The notes beneath the pieces are model-generated. The model did not search any database and was not told the DNA's origin. It worked only from the letters and a program-made list of their open reading frames with translations. Below are positions 23,877 through 32,047 of a stretch of DNA of 64,000 nt, in pieces. Each line of letters starts with the position of its first letter. Position 1 is the stretch's first letter. Made by a program: the position numbers and the translations under genes. This DNA is from Pseudochrobactrum sp. sp1633 (GTDB lineage: Bacteria; Pseudomonadota; Alphaproteobacteria; Rhizobiales; Rhizobiaceae), in NCBI RefSeq assembly GCF_030376605.1, contig NZ_JARRAE010000012.1:1-64000 (forward strand). Direction: 5' to 3'.

Positions 23877-25913
23877 TTAAAGGTCTTTGACCAGACGCAG
23901 CGCATCATAAATCGCTGCATGGGTATTACGCGCGGCAACGGCATCACCAATACGGAACAGCTGGTACCTCCCCTCCCCGTTTGAATTGATCTCTTGGGCG
24001 CGACCATCAATCAGATCATCATAATTCACCGCGCCGAGATTTTTGGAGAGCGGTTTCAGGTCGAAATACAGATCATCCAGCGGCCGCGTGCCGTGGTTGA
24101 TAATAATCTGATCATGTTCCTGCTGCTTATCCACGCCGCCATAATCACTGCCGATATGTGCGGTGAGGCTGTTGCCGCTTCGGGTCACTTTATCCAGACG
24201 GTACGTCACGGTGAACGTCACACCGTCTTTTTGCAAGCTCCGCATATAGGGCACGAGATTCATCGCCATGATTTCCGGCGCAAAACTGCGATCAGGGGTC
24301 ATCACCTCAACTTTAGCGCCTGCTTTTGCCAACACTTCCGCCGCCTGCAAGGCAGCATGGTCACCCGCATCGTCAAAAATCAGCACATTGCTGCCCGCTT
24401 TGACATCGCCGGATAAGATATCCCATGCAGAAACAACAAAATCATTTCCCTCAGGCAGCATTTCCGTATGCGGCAAACCACCGGTGGCAATAATCACCAC
24501 ATCAGGATTTTCCGCATCAATCTCCGCCTGCTCTGCCCATGTGCTGAATTTGAACTGCACACCGAGCCGCTCACATTGCGCCATACGCCAGTCGATAATG
24601 CCGATCATCTCACGGCGGCGTGCGGACTGTGCTGTCAGGCGGATTTGCCCGCCTGCCCTGTCTGCCGCTTCAAACACCACCACTTCGTGGCCGCGTTCAC
24701 CGGCAACACGGGCTGCCTCCATACCGGCAGGCCCTGCGCCGACAATCACAATCTTCTTTTTCACCGGCGCTTTGCTGATCGTATGCGGCATCGTCAGCTC
24801 ACGCCCCGTCGCCGGATTATGAATGCAATAGGCCGCACCGCCCTGATAAATCCGGTCGAGACAGTAATTGGCACCGACACAAGGGCGGATATCATCTTCA
24901 CGCCCTTCAATAATTTTACGCACAATATGCGGATCGGTCATGTGGGCGCGCGTCATCCCCACCATATCCAGCTTGCCGGAAGCAATGGCATGGCGCGCTG
25001 TCGCCACATCAGGAATTCTGGCCGCATGAAAGGTCGGAAAATTGGTCGCTGCACGAATTTCTCCGGCAAAGTCCAGATGCGGAGAACCGGCCATACCCTG
25101 AATAGGAATGAGATCGGTCATTGCCGGGTCGGTATCAATATGACCGCGCACCACATTGAGAAAGTCGATCATGCCACAGTCTTTGAGACGACGGGAAATC
25201 TCGATCCCCTCTTCTTTGTCGTGGCCGCCTTCCATCATTTCATCACCGGTATAACGAATGCCGACAATAAACTCTGAGCCTACCCGTTTGCGGATCTCTG
25301 CCAGCACATCAAAAGTAAAGCGCAGACGATTATCCAGCGAGCCGCCATAGGCATTGTTAAGATCATTGGTCACCGGCGACCAGAACTGCTGGATCAAATG
25401 GCCATAGGCCTGCAATTCAACCCCGTCCAATCCTGCGGCCTGCATACGCTCGGCCGCATCGCCGAAATCCTTGATAATCCGCGCAATGTCCCAGTCCTCC
25501 AGCCGCTTCGGGAACGCGCGATGCGCTCCTTCCCGCTCGTGCGACGAGGTGACAGCTGGCAACCAGTCGCCTTTATCCCAACGTGTGCGGCGACCAAGAT
25601 GGGTCAGCTGGATCATTACCGCTGCGCCATATTCGTGGCATTCGTCTGCCAACGCCTTCATCCACGGCACGACTTCATCTTTATAGGCCAGCACATTGTT
25701 GAAAACCGGCGGGCTGTCACGCGAGACTGTGGCAGAGCCCGCAGTCATTGTCAGCGCCACACCCGCTTTGGCACGCTCCACGTGATAGGCGCGATAGGCA
25801 TCTTTCGGCATACCGTCTTCAGGATAAGCAGGTTCATGCGATGTGGTGATAATACGATTACGTAATGTGAGATGTTTCAGCTGATACGGCTGCAGGAGCG
25901 GATCATTAAGCAT
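23877..25913 (-). CDS. NADH:flavin oxidoreductase of the TMADH/2,4-dienoyl-CoA reductase family (N-methylproline demethylase-like)
   Basis: A 678-residue protein: an N-terminal FMN TIM barrel (residues 1 to about 350; QLTHLGRRTRW, GLDGVELQAYGHLIQQF, SPVTNDLNNAYGG), a cysteine-rich linker, then a FAD/NAD(P) domain with IVIVGAGPAGMEAARVAGE and GDAVAARNTHAAIYDA. The linker reads CVGANYC and, after 11 residues, C; family members normally have C-x2-C-x2-C there, so one of four Fe-S ligands is replaced by alanine. The sequence style (SHEPAYPEDGMP) resembles enzymes demethylating N-methylproline or dimethylglycine. It is divergent from a TetR regulator with an obvious operator. Substrate not proven. 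Confidence 0.8.
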   Translation of the reverse strand: MLNDPLLQPYQLKHLTLRNRIITTSHEPAYPEDGMPKDAYRAYHVERAKAGVALTMTAGSATVSRDSPPVFNNVLAYKDEVVPWMKALADECHEYGAAVMIQLTHLGRRTRWDKGDWLPAVTSSHEREGAHRAFPKRLEDWDIARIIKDFGDAAERMQAAGLDGVELQAYGHLIQQFWSPVTNDLNNAYGGSLDNRLRFTFDVLAEIRKRVGSEFIVGIRYTGDEMMEGGHDKEEGIEISRRLKDCGMIDFLNVVRGHIDTDPAMTDLIPIQGMAGSPHLDFAGEIRAATNFPTFHAARIPDVATARHAIASGKLDMVGMTRAHMTDPHIVRKIIEGREDDIRPCVGANYCLDRIYQGGAAYCIHNPATGRELTMPHTISKAPVKKKIVIVGAGPAGMEAARVAGERGHEVVVFEAADRAGGQIRLTAQSARRREMIGIIDWRMAQCERLGVQFKFSTWAEQAEIDAENPDVVIIATGGLPHTEMLPEGNDFVVSAWDILSGDVKAGSNVLIFDDAGDHAALQAAEVLAKAGAKVEVMTPDRSFAPEIMAMNLVPYMRSLQKDGVTFTVTYRLDKVTRSGNSLTAHIGSDYGGVDKQQEHDQIIINHGTRPLDDLYFDLKPLSKNLGAVNYDDLIDGRAQEINSNGEGRYQLFRIGDAVAARNTHAAIYDALRLVKDL

Positions 25914-25945
25914 TGTCTTTCCCCCTATTTTGGTGAAAGCCTATG

Positions 25946-25992
25946 TAAAATGTACAACAGTGTCAATTTTATATACAGCAGTGTACATTTTA
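25946..25992. promoter_or_regulatory. TetR operator between the oxidoreductase and regulator genes
   Basis: A perfect 11-base inverted repeat, TAAAATGTACA (25946-25956) and TGTACATTTTA (25982-25992). Inside it, TGTACAACAGTGT and TATACAGCAGTGT form a direct repeat 21 bases apart, so two dimers could bind on the same helix face. It lies 33 bases upstream of the oxidoreductase start and 80 bases from tetR. Confidence 0.75.
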
Positions 25993-26071
25993 TCGCAGGT
26001 ACTATAATCTCTGGCTCTGGTTTTAACATAAGACTATGATAAATATGAATTTAAATTGAAAGCAGGTGCCG

Positions 26072-26710
26072 ATGATGGAGGCCTTGACGGATGCAGACAG
26101 CGGCTGGCGCGGCTCAAAAGAGCTCTGGCTTGAAGCCGCCTATCAGTTGTTGATTGAAGGCGGGATCGACAATGTCCGGGTTCTGACGCTGGCAAAAATG
26201 CTGAAATTGTCCCGTACCAGCTTCTACTGGTTCTTCAAAGACCGTGATGCTTTGCTCGATGCGCTGCTCATTCTCTGGCAGGAGAAAAACACTTCTGCCT
26301 TGCTCAACCAGACGACGGCCAAAGCCAGCAGCCTTGCCGAAGCGACGCTCAATCTTTTTGACTGCTGGCTTGATAATGCCCTTTTTGACAGCGTGTTTGA
26401 ACATGCGGTGCGCAGCTGGGGCGTACAGTCGGCTTCTGTATCGCAAGCACTCAGTGACGCTGATGCAGTCAGGCTTGAAGCCGTCAAAGCAATGTTTATC
26501 CGCCACGGCTCAGAACCACTGGTCGCCGATGTTCGCTCCCGTGCGCTTTATCTGACACAGATCGGCTATATCAGCATGAACACACAGGAAGATGTGGCAA
26601 CACGTATGCTGCGTGTTCCGTCCTATGTTGCAATTTTCTCAGGCACCCTGCCCTCCGGCGCTGAGCTGGAGCGCTTTCATCAGCGTCATTCTTACAGGCA
26701 GCGCCCGTAG
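26072..26710 (+). CDS. TetR-family transcriptional regulator
   Basis: A 212-residue regulator with an N-terminal TetR helix-turn-helix: LWLEAAYQLLIEGGIDNVRV, LAKMLKLSRTSFYWFFKDRD, then a divergent all-helical ligand domain. AGG five bases before the ATG at 26072 supports this start; a GTG six bases further upstream is in frame. It is divergent from the flavin oxidoreductase gene and most likely represses it through the operator at 25946-25992, with the substrate of that pathway as inducer. Confidence 0.88.
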   Translation: MMEALTDADSGWRGSKELWLEAAYQLLIEGGIDNVRVLTLAKMLKLSRTSFYWFFKDRDALLDALLILWQEKNTSALLNQTTAKASSLAEATLNLFDCWLDNALFDSVFEHAVRSWGVQSASVSQALSDADAVRLEAVKAMFIRHGSEPLVADVRSRALYLTQIGYISMNTQEDVATRMLRVPSYVAIFSGTLPSGAELERFHQRHSYRQRP

Positions 26711-26751
26711 CGCATTTGGCGCTTCAGACATTATCTGCTATCAGAGCATTC

Positions 26752-26787
26752 GCAATGTCCGCTTTGTTTTAAAACAAGGCGCATTGC
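26752..26787. repeat. Palindromic element between tetR and the IMPACT gene
   Basis: GCAATG and CATTGC enclose a perfect 14-base palindrome, TTGTTTTAAAACAA, with GC-rich steps between. It may be a terminator for tetR or a copy of a dispersed intergenic repeat; it begins after AGAGC, as does the element at 21791. Confidence 0.5.
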
Positions 26788-26820
26788 AAGACAGCATTCA
26801 TCCGCAGAAATTGAGACGCC

Positions 26821-27423
26821 ATGTTTACGCTAGCAAAACGCGAGGTTTTTGAGCAGGAAATCAAACGGAGCCGTTTTCTTGCCATTGCACTTCCCGTTGC
26901 CGATGAAGACGCTGCTAAAGATTTTATTGCCCGTGAATCCTATAGTGATGCCAATCACAATTGCTGGGCATGGCGCATCGGACAGAATTACCGCTTCAAC
27001 GATGATGGTGAACCAAGCGGCACCGCAGGCAAACCGATCCTGCAAGCAATCGACGGGTTGGAACTGGATAATGTCGCCGTTCTGGTCACACGATGGTTTG
27101 GCGGCACTTTGCTTGGCAGCGGCGGATTGATCCGCGCCTATGGCGGCAGTGCCGCTTTATGTTTACGCGCCGCTGAACTGATTGAGCTCATCCCGACCGA
27201 GACTGTTTATATCCGCGCGCATTTCTCAGAGCTGGCTTTGATTAAGGCGCGACTGGCAGGCGTTGAGCATCTGGCTATCACCTCAGAAGCCTTTCACAAT
27301 ACCGGTGCAGACTTGCGGCTGGAAGTTCCCGTTGCTGAAAAAGACACTGTGCTGCGCATGCTGACAGATATTACACATGGACGTATTCAGATCTCCGACA
27401 AGGCTGAAGATCTGAGTTTCTAA
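26821..27423 (+). CDS. IMPACT/YigZ-family protein
   Basis: A 200-residue protein with the IMPACT N-terminal domain: EQEIKRSRFLAIALPV, NHNCWAWRIG, DDGEPSGTAGKPIL and TRWFGGTLLGSGGLIRAYG, followed by the small DUF1949 C-terminal domain. YigZ proteins are widespread in bacteria and are thought to be linked to translation or nucleic-acid binding; the eukaryotic relative IMPACT inhibits GCN2. Downstream, a hairpin and the first parS site mark the start of the replication region, so this gene is a passenger beside the origin. Confidence 0.9.
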   Translation: MFTLAKREVFEQEIKRSRFLAIALPVADEDAAKDFIARESYSDANHNCWAWRIGQNYRFNDDGEPSGTAGKPILQAIDGLELDNVAVLVTRWFGGTLLGSGGLIRAYGGSAALCLRAAELIELIPTETVYIRAHFSELALIKARLAGVEHLAITSEAFHNTGADLRLEVPVAEKDTVLRMLTDITHGRIQISDKAEDLSF

Positions 27424-27434
27424 AACAGAGTGCT

Positions 27435-27450
27435 GTTGACAGCTGTCAAC
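27435..27450. promoter_or_regulatory. parS centromere-like site 1
   Basis: GTTGACAGCTGTCAAC, a perfect 16-base palindrome that fits the repABC partition consensus GTT-N4-GC-N4-AAC recognised by RepB. It lies 364 bases upstream of repA. Confidence 0.9.
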
Positions 27451-27502
27451 TCTGCGGGGATGAGACAGCCTTACTGCAGGCAAGTCATGTCCTGAAAATG
27501 CG

Positions 27503-27525
27503 CGACACCGACCTTTCCGGCGTCG
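27503..27525 (+). terminator. Hairpin upstream of the repABC region
   Basis: CGACACCG and CGGCGTCG form an eight-base-pair stem with one mismatch, followed by AATTTTG. It probably insulates repABC from transcription of the IMPACT gene. Confidence 0.45.
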
Positions 27526-27625
27526 AATTTTGCGCGTCAAATTTTGATAATCGAGCGTTGCAGAGCGGTTAATTTCCGTTAACTATAAACTATTTGACTT
27601 TCCTTACAGGATTTTACACCTTTGT

Positions 27626-27652
27626 AACGAATAAATTCGAATATTTATCGTT
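27626..27652. promoter_or_regulatory. AT-rich near-palindrome, candidate RepA operator
   Basis: AACGAATAAAT, then TCGA, then ATATTTATCGTT: the arms are complementary with one base inserted. RepA/RepB complexes autorepress repABC by binding AT-rich palindromes upstream of repA, and this is the best candidate here. Confidence 0.45.
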
Positions 27653-27813
27653 TTTCCGTTACTCGTTTATCCTGCTGTTATTTGCGTTTTCCAGTGTTGA
27701 TTTCAATACTGTCGTTAACAGATTCGTAATTTTGTCCGAATCGTAGCATGGTAGGCAAATAAAAGTAGCGGATTGCAGGTATTCGTAACCGGTACGCATA
27801 AAGGTTAGATAAA

Positions 27814-29097
27814 GTGACAACGAATTGGGCAGATATTGTTGCTGATGCACAGCAGCATTTGGCAACGACAAACAAATCAACTGAAGCACCGCTGGCCGCC
27901 GACCAGGCGATTGCTGCGGATGCGGAATTGTTGTCTGCCCAGTTGCAGGCTATGCGTGAACGGTTGTTTGCGCCGGCATCCAGTAAAATTCTGCGTAAAT
28001 TCAGCAGCAGCGAAGCGGCAAAGCTGATCGGCGTCTCCGACAGTTATCTGCGTCAGCTTTCTATTGCAGGCGAAGGCCCGCAGCCGGAAACCGGAACCGG
28101 TGGCCGCAGGCTCTATACGCTTGAAGATATCAATGCATTGCGCCATCTGCTCACCGAACAGAATACTAATAAAAGCCGCAGCTACCTGCCTTGGCGCGAT
28201 GAAGAACGCGGCGAACATTTGCAGGTCATCGCGGTTACCAACTTTAAGGGCGGTTCAGGCAAAACCACAACCACTACCCATCTGGCGCAGCATCTCGCTT
28301 TATCAGGCTTGCGCGTTCTGGCGGTTGATCTCGATCCTCAGGCTTCAATGTCAGCCCTGTTCGGTTATCAGCCGGAACTGGATTTGAGCGGCAATGATAC
28401 GCTCTATGGTGCCATTCGTTATGATGAAGCACAGCGCCCTTTAAGCGATATTATCCGCAAAACATATTTCGACGGTCTTGATCTGGTTCCGGGCAATCTG
28501 GAATTGCAGGAGTTCGAGCATACCACGCCGCGGGTTCTGGCTGAACGTCGCGGCCCTGCCACCGATATGTTTTTCACCCGTGTTCAGGCTGCCCTGCAAT
28601 CGGTTGCCGATGATTATGATGTCGTTGTCATCGACTGCCCGCCGCAGCTGGGCTTTCTCACACTGTCAGCTTTGTGCGCAGCCACATCGGTTATCGTGAC
28701 GGTTCATCCGCAGATGCTGGACGTTGCCTCGATGAGCCAGTTCCTGTTCATGACATCGGATTTGCTTTCCGTTGTGCGTGAAGCCGGCGGCTCGTTGAAT
28801 TTTGACTTCCTGCGTTACCTCATCACACGCTACGAGCCAAATGACGGGCCACAGGCACAGATTGCCGGTTTCTTACGGGCGCAATTTGGCGAACGGGTGC
28901 TAACCTCACCAATGGTCAAATCAACGGCAGTTTCTGATGCCGGTCTGACCAAGCAGACACTTTATGAAGTCGGACGTGAAAATTTCAGCCGCGTCACCTA
29001 TGACCGTGCGATGGAATCGTTGACAGCTGTCAACGCAGAGATCGAAGCGCTGATCTATTCTGCCTGGAACCGTCCGGCGAGGGGAGGTAAGGCATGA
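27814..29097 (+). CDS. repA: Replicon partition ATPase RepA
   Basis: A 427-residue ParA-type protein of the RepABC family. The N-terminal region holds a helix-turn-helix (SSEAAKLIGVSDSYLRQLSI) and the C-terminal ATPase domain has the deviant Walker A motif FKGGSGKTTTTTHLA, VDLDPQASMS, and VVIDCPPQLGF. RepA segregates the replicon with RepB and represses the operon. It starts with GTG at 27814 after AAAGG. Its 3' end contains the second parS site (29019-29034) and its stop overlaps the repB start as ATGA, giving translational coupling. Confidence 0.96.
   Translation: MTTNWADIVADAQQHLATTNKSTEAPLAADQAIAADAELLSAQLQAMRERLFAPASSKILRKFSSSEAAKLIGVSDSYLRQLSIAGEGPQPETGTGGRRLYTLEDINALRHLLTEQNTNKSRSYLPWRDEERGEHLQVIAVTNFKGGSGKTTTTTHLAQHLALSGLRVLAVDLDPQASMSALFGYQPELDLSGNDTLYGAIRYDEAQRPLSDIIRKTYFDGLDLVPGNLELQEFEHTTPRVLAERRGPATDMFFTRVQAALQSVADDYDVVVIDCPPQLGFLTLSALCAATSVIVTVHPQMLDVASMSQFLFMTSDLLSVVREAGGSLNFDFLRYLITRYEPNDGPQAQIAGFLRAQFGERVLTSPMVKSTAVSDAGLTKQTLYEVGRENFSRVTYDRAMESLTAVNAEIEALIYSAWNRPARGGKA
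29019..29034. promoter_or_regulatory. parS centromere-like site 2, inside repA
   Basis: A second exact copy of GTTGACAGCTGTCAAC, here within the last 80 bases of repA (encoding the residues around LTAVN). RepB bound here could affect both partition and transcription of repB. Confidence 0.9.
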
Positions 29098-30188
29098 ACA
29101 GCTCAAGCCGTAAAAACCAGCTGAAAGCCCTGTTCGGTGCTCCGGTTGTGCCAACACCGGAGCCGAAGGTTGCAGAACAATCTGCACCACTTGCTCCGCA
29201 GGCAATACCGGCTGAAAATCTTACAACGCCCGAAAAAACGGCGGACACACCGATGCGTTCTCAAGCCAGCCGTTCCGGTGCCGTGAAGGCGATGGGATTG
29301 TCACTTGCGGATATGTCGCGTGAATTGGAAAGCGCAAAGCAACTGTCGGAAAGCCTAGCCAAGGGCGATCAGGTTGTCGAGCTTGATGCCGCACTGATCG
29401 ACGGTTCTTTTGTCGAGGACCGCCTGACACGGCAGGAAACCGATGATCCGGACTTTCTGGCTTTAGTACAGAGCTTGCATCAACACGGGCAACAAGTGCC
29501 AATTCTGGTGCGTCCGCATCCGGAAAAAACCGGGCGCTATCAGGCGGCCTATGGTCACCGGCGTATGCGTGCCGCAGCGCGTCTTGGTCTGCCGGTCAAA
29601 GCGCTGATCAAGCCTTTGAGCGATGCCGAACTGGTGCTCGCGCAGGGCAAAGAAAACAGCGAGCGCCGTGATCTTTCTTTCATTGAACGCGCATTGTTTG
29701 CGCAAGCCCTGATTGAACGCGGCTTTGACCGGACAACCGTTCAGGATGCTCTGTCTTTGCATAAAGCGGAAATGACGCGCTTCCTTCAGGTTGCCACAGC
29801 TATTCCTGAGCAGATCATTCGGGCCATTGGCCCTGCGCCCAAAGTCGGCAGACCACGCTGGATGCAATTGGCCGATGCGCTGAGAGACAAGGTTTTACTG
29901 AAACAAGCGCAACGTGTGATCGCAGAGCAGGATTTTAAAGATGCGGAAACGGATCTGCGTTTTCAGCATCTCCTGCAAAAACTGACAGCCACCGATAAAG
30001 CTGAAACACAGAAACCGGCAGAACATAAGTTGCGTACGCGTGATGGTGAAAGTCTCGGACTGTTGCGTTTACAGCAGGGCAGGGCGCAATTCGATATTCA
30101 ACATCACGATGCAGAAGCTTTCGCAGAGTATCTGGCCGGTGAAATGGCAGCGCTCTTTGAGAAATACCGGCAAGTGCGGGAAAAGTAA
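29094..30188 (+). CDS. repB: Replicon partition protein RepB
   Basis: A 364-residue ParB-type DNA-binding protein. After a Pro/Ala-rich N-terminus comes the ParB nuclease-like fold with QQVPILVRPHPEKTGRYQAA, YGHRRMRAA and AQGKENSERRDLSFIERA, followed by a helix-turn-helix region (DALSLHKAEMTRFLQVA) that should read the parS palindromes. GGGGAGG precedes the ATG, which overlaps the repA stop by four bases. With RepA it partitions the replicon. The gene is followed by the repB-repC spacer carrying the antisense RNA. Confidence 0.95.
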   Translation: MNSSSRKNQLKALFGAPVVPTPEPKVAEQSAPLAPQAIPAENLTTPEKTADTPMRSQASRSGAVKAMGLSLADMSRELESAKQLSESLAKGDQVVELDAALIDGSFVEDRLTRQETDDPDFLALVQSLHQHGQQVPILVRPHPEKTGRYQAAYGHRRMRAAARLGLPVKALIKPLSDAELVLAQGKENSERRDLSFIERALFAQALIERGFDRTTVQDALSLHKAEMTRFLQVATAIPEQIIRAIGPAPKVGRPRWMQLADALRDKVLLKQAQRVIAEQDFKDAETDLRFQHLLQKLTATDKAETQKPAEHKLRTRDGESLGLLRLQQGRAQFDIQHHDAEAFAEYLAGEMAALFEKYRQVREK

Positions 30189-30387
30189 AAATCTATCCCC
30201 GCTTTGCAGACTTGCGTTAAGTATGGGTAACACGCGTCATTCATCGTCTTGAGCAGGCTCAACTGCTGAAGGCGGCAACAGGAAACGAATAAAGGAAGTG
30301 TAGCGGTTATGTTGACTAATCCCTGCCACGCACATGCGGCACGGACGCTGACATAGTCAAATTCACAAAGATAGGAAAAAACGGCAA

Positions 30388-30439
30388 GAAAAAAGGCCCC
30401 CTGAACGTATCCGAACCGGAAGCCCTCTTTCGATGTAGC
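30388..30439 (-). ncRNA. Counter-transcript RNA controlling repC (incompatibility RNA)
   Basis: On the minus strand, AGGGCTTCC and GGGGGCCTT (30426-30393, allowing G-U pairs) form a terminator-like stem followed by TTTTTTC. A promoter lies upstream, so a transcript of about 50 bases is expected, the normal size of repABC ctRNAs. Such RNAs pair with the repC leader to repress initiator synthesis and determine incompatibility. Ends are approximate. Confidence 0.75.
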
Positions 30440-30445
30440 AATTAG

Positions 30446-30474
30446 AGAGAATCACTTTCGAGACCAAAAGTCAA
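30446..30474 (-). promoter_or_regulatory. Predicted promoter of the ctRNA
   Basis: TTGACT (30474-30469) and TTCTCT (30451-30446) on the minus strand with a 17-base spacer, pointing into the antisense RNA. The -35 is strong and the -10 is weak. Confidence 0.5.
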
Positions 30475-30525
30475 GCGTCGGCGATGTTCCGGCAGTGTTT
30501 TTGCTTGCCTCAAACGAGGTGACAA

Positions 30526-31788
30526 ATGACTGAGCATTTTGCGACGTCCCCATTTGGCGGGCGAATGATGAATGCTGCACATTTTTTGAGTTACGAAAAA
30601 CTTCGTCAACAGCAACAAAATATGTGCAACGAACAATCCGATCGTGGTGCAAAACCGGTGCAAAACCGGTCTGTCGACCGATGGAAACTGCTGCGTTCTT
30701 TAACGGAAGCGCGTGAAGCCTATCAGCTTTCCTATCGCACCATTGCGGTTTTGGAAGCGCTTATGAGCTTTTATACCGATAAGATGCTCGACGGTTCGCT
30801 CCCCCTGATCGTCTTCCCGTCCAATCACGAGCTTTCCATGCGTCTGCGCGGCATGTCCGCGCCAACCATTCGCCGTCATATTGCATGCCTTGTTGCACTT
30901 GGCTTTATCCTGCGGCGTGACAGTCCGAACGGGAAGCGTTTTGTCCGCCGTGACAGCAATGGCGAGATTGCGATGGCTTTTGGCTTCGATCTGGCACCAC
31001 TTACCTTCAAAGCCGATGAGATTGAGAGTTTTGCCGAACAGGCAAGGGAAGAAAACCGCCAGAGACAGCAGCTGCGCTTCGCTATTACCATCCATCTCAG
31101 AGATATTGCCAAGACAATTGATGCTGCGCTCAATGAGGGCAGGGCAGGCGACTGGGCAAGCCTTCTCGTCCGTTTGCAGCAGCTTTCCGGCCGCGTGGAG
31201 CGCAATGGCACGATCCATGATTTGAGTGAACGTGAGCTGAGCTTAAGCGTTCTGCGTCAGAAAGTAGAAAACCTTTATCTTTCAAATCTTTCTAACCAGG
31301 AAATGATCGGCAATGAAACTGAAAATGAGCACCACATTCAGAATTCAAAAATAGAATCTATAGATTTAGAAACCAACGAAAAAAGTAAGAAGAAGAATAT
31401 CGCTCACAAGGCAGAGCCAGCTAAACCGAAGACCACCATGCTCCGGACAGTGCCTGAACTGGATGAGATTTTACAAAACTGCCCGCAGATTAAGAGCTAT
31501 GCCGTCCGCGGCATTCATAATTGGGCTGATTTGATTACAACAGCAGGGCATATCCGCTCCATGCTTGGTATTACTGCCTCTGCATGGCAACAAGCCTGTG
31601 AAATAATGGGCGATATGAATGCCGCGGCTACAATTGCGGCTATGCTTGAGCGCTCGGAGACAATTCATTCCGCAGGGGGGTATTTGCGAAAATTAACGCA
31701 GCGTGCTGAAATAGGGCAATATTCGGTAAAACCGGCTTTAAGAGCCTTGGCTCATACCCGGGCGGTTGATCTCCGGATTGTTTCATAG
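30526..31788 (+). CDS. repC: Replication initiator RepC
   Basis: A 420-residue initiator of the RepABC family. Its conserved N-terminal part contains LLRSLTEAREAYQLSYRTIA, LPLIVFPSNHELSMRLRGMS, TIRRHIACLVALGFILRRDS and NGKRFVRRD, a winged-helix region for origin binding; the C-terminal part ends in the conserved replication-domain helix bundle. RepC is sufficient for replication initiation in this family and binds an origin within its own gene. A markedly AT-rich stretch at about 31255-31410 is the likely oriV. Translation should be restrained by the ctRNA encoded just upstream on the other strand. Confidence 0.95.
   Translation: MTEHFATSPFGGRMMNAAHFLSYEKLRQQQQNMCNEQSDRGAKPVQNRSVDRWKLLRSLTEAREAYQLSYRTIAVLEALMSFYTDKMLDGSLPLIVFPSNHELSMRLRGMSAPTIRRHIACLVALGFILRRDSPNGKRFVRRDSNGEIAMAFGFDLAPLTFKADEIESFAEQAREENRQRQQLRFAITIHLRDIAKTIDAALNEGRAGDWASLLVRLQQLSGRVERNGTIHDLSERELSLSVLRQKVENLYLSNLSNQEMIGNETENEHHIQNSKIESIDLETNEKSKKKNIAHKAEPAKPKTTMLRTVPELDEILQNCPQIKSYAVRGIHNWADLITTAGHIRSMLGITASAWQQACEIMGDMNAAATIAAMLERSETIHSAGGYLRKLTQRAEIGQYSVKPALRALAHTRAVDLRIVS
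31255..31410. other. Likely replication origin (oriV) inside repC
   Basis: The middle of repC is conspicuously AT-rich, encoding a low-complexity Asn/Glu/Lys/Ser linker (NLSNQEMIGNETENEHHIQ region). In well-studied repABC replicons oriV lies in such an AT-rich part of repC. Position inferred from composition and family knowledge. Confidence 0.55.
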
Positions 31789-32047
31789 CGCTCGTTCCGG
31801 ACATTGAAAGTACGGCAAATTACCGGTTCGATCATTAATTTCGGTGATTACCTGTCATTTGAGGTTGTGGTGCGCAATTCAAAATCTTATTTGCTGGGCA
31901 AGGTTCCGCTGCGAAGATCAAGGCAAAACCATACTCTTTTTGTGTCGGCTTATGATAAGAAATCTTAAAATCGAAGCAAATACAATGGGTTAATAATGAT
32001 ATGATTAAGGCTCATACGGCGTGCGCTTAACAGATGAGGGTAAAAAC

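Larger units (their letters stand above)
27424..27813. other. 390-base control region upstream of repA
   Basis: No gene seen. It contains a parS palindrome (27435-27450), a hairpin with a T-containing tail (27503-27525), a GTT-N10-AAC near-match to parS (27568-27583), and a very AT-rich stretch with a near-palindrome (27626-27652) and repeated TTCGTAA words (27722 and 27781 regions). It is expected to hold the repABC promoter and the RepA operator. Confidence 0.7.
30189..30525. other. 337-base repB-repC spacer
   Basis: No protein gene. It contains the minus-strand counter-transcript RNA at its right end and, left of it, an inverted repeat TTGACTA (30312-30318) / TAGTCAA (30354-30360) enclosing TGCC/GGCA. 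On the plus strand this is the repC leader, expected to fold differently depending on antisense RNA binding, so that repC translation is limited. Confidence 0.7.

Noticed and set aside
27568-27583. GTT-N10-AAC as a third parS site
   Set aside because: The central GC is TC and the arms are not palindromic beyond five bases; kept only as a near-match.
31789-32047. Possible remnant gene between repC and SURF1
   Set aside because: No frame longer than a few dozen codons and no recognisable residues; treated as ordinary spacer.
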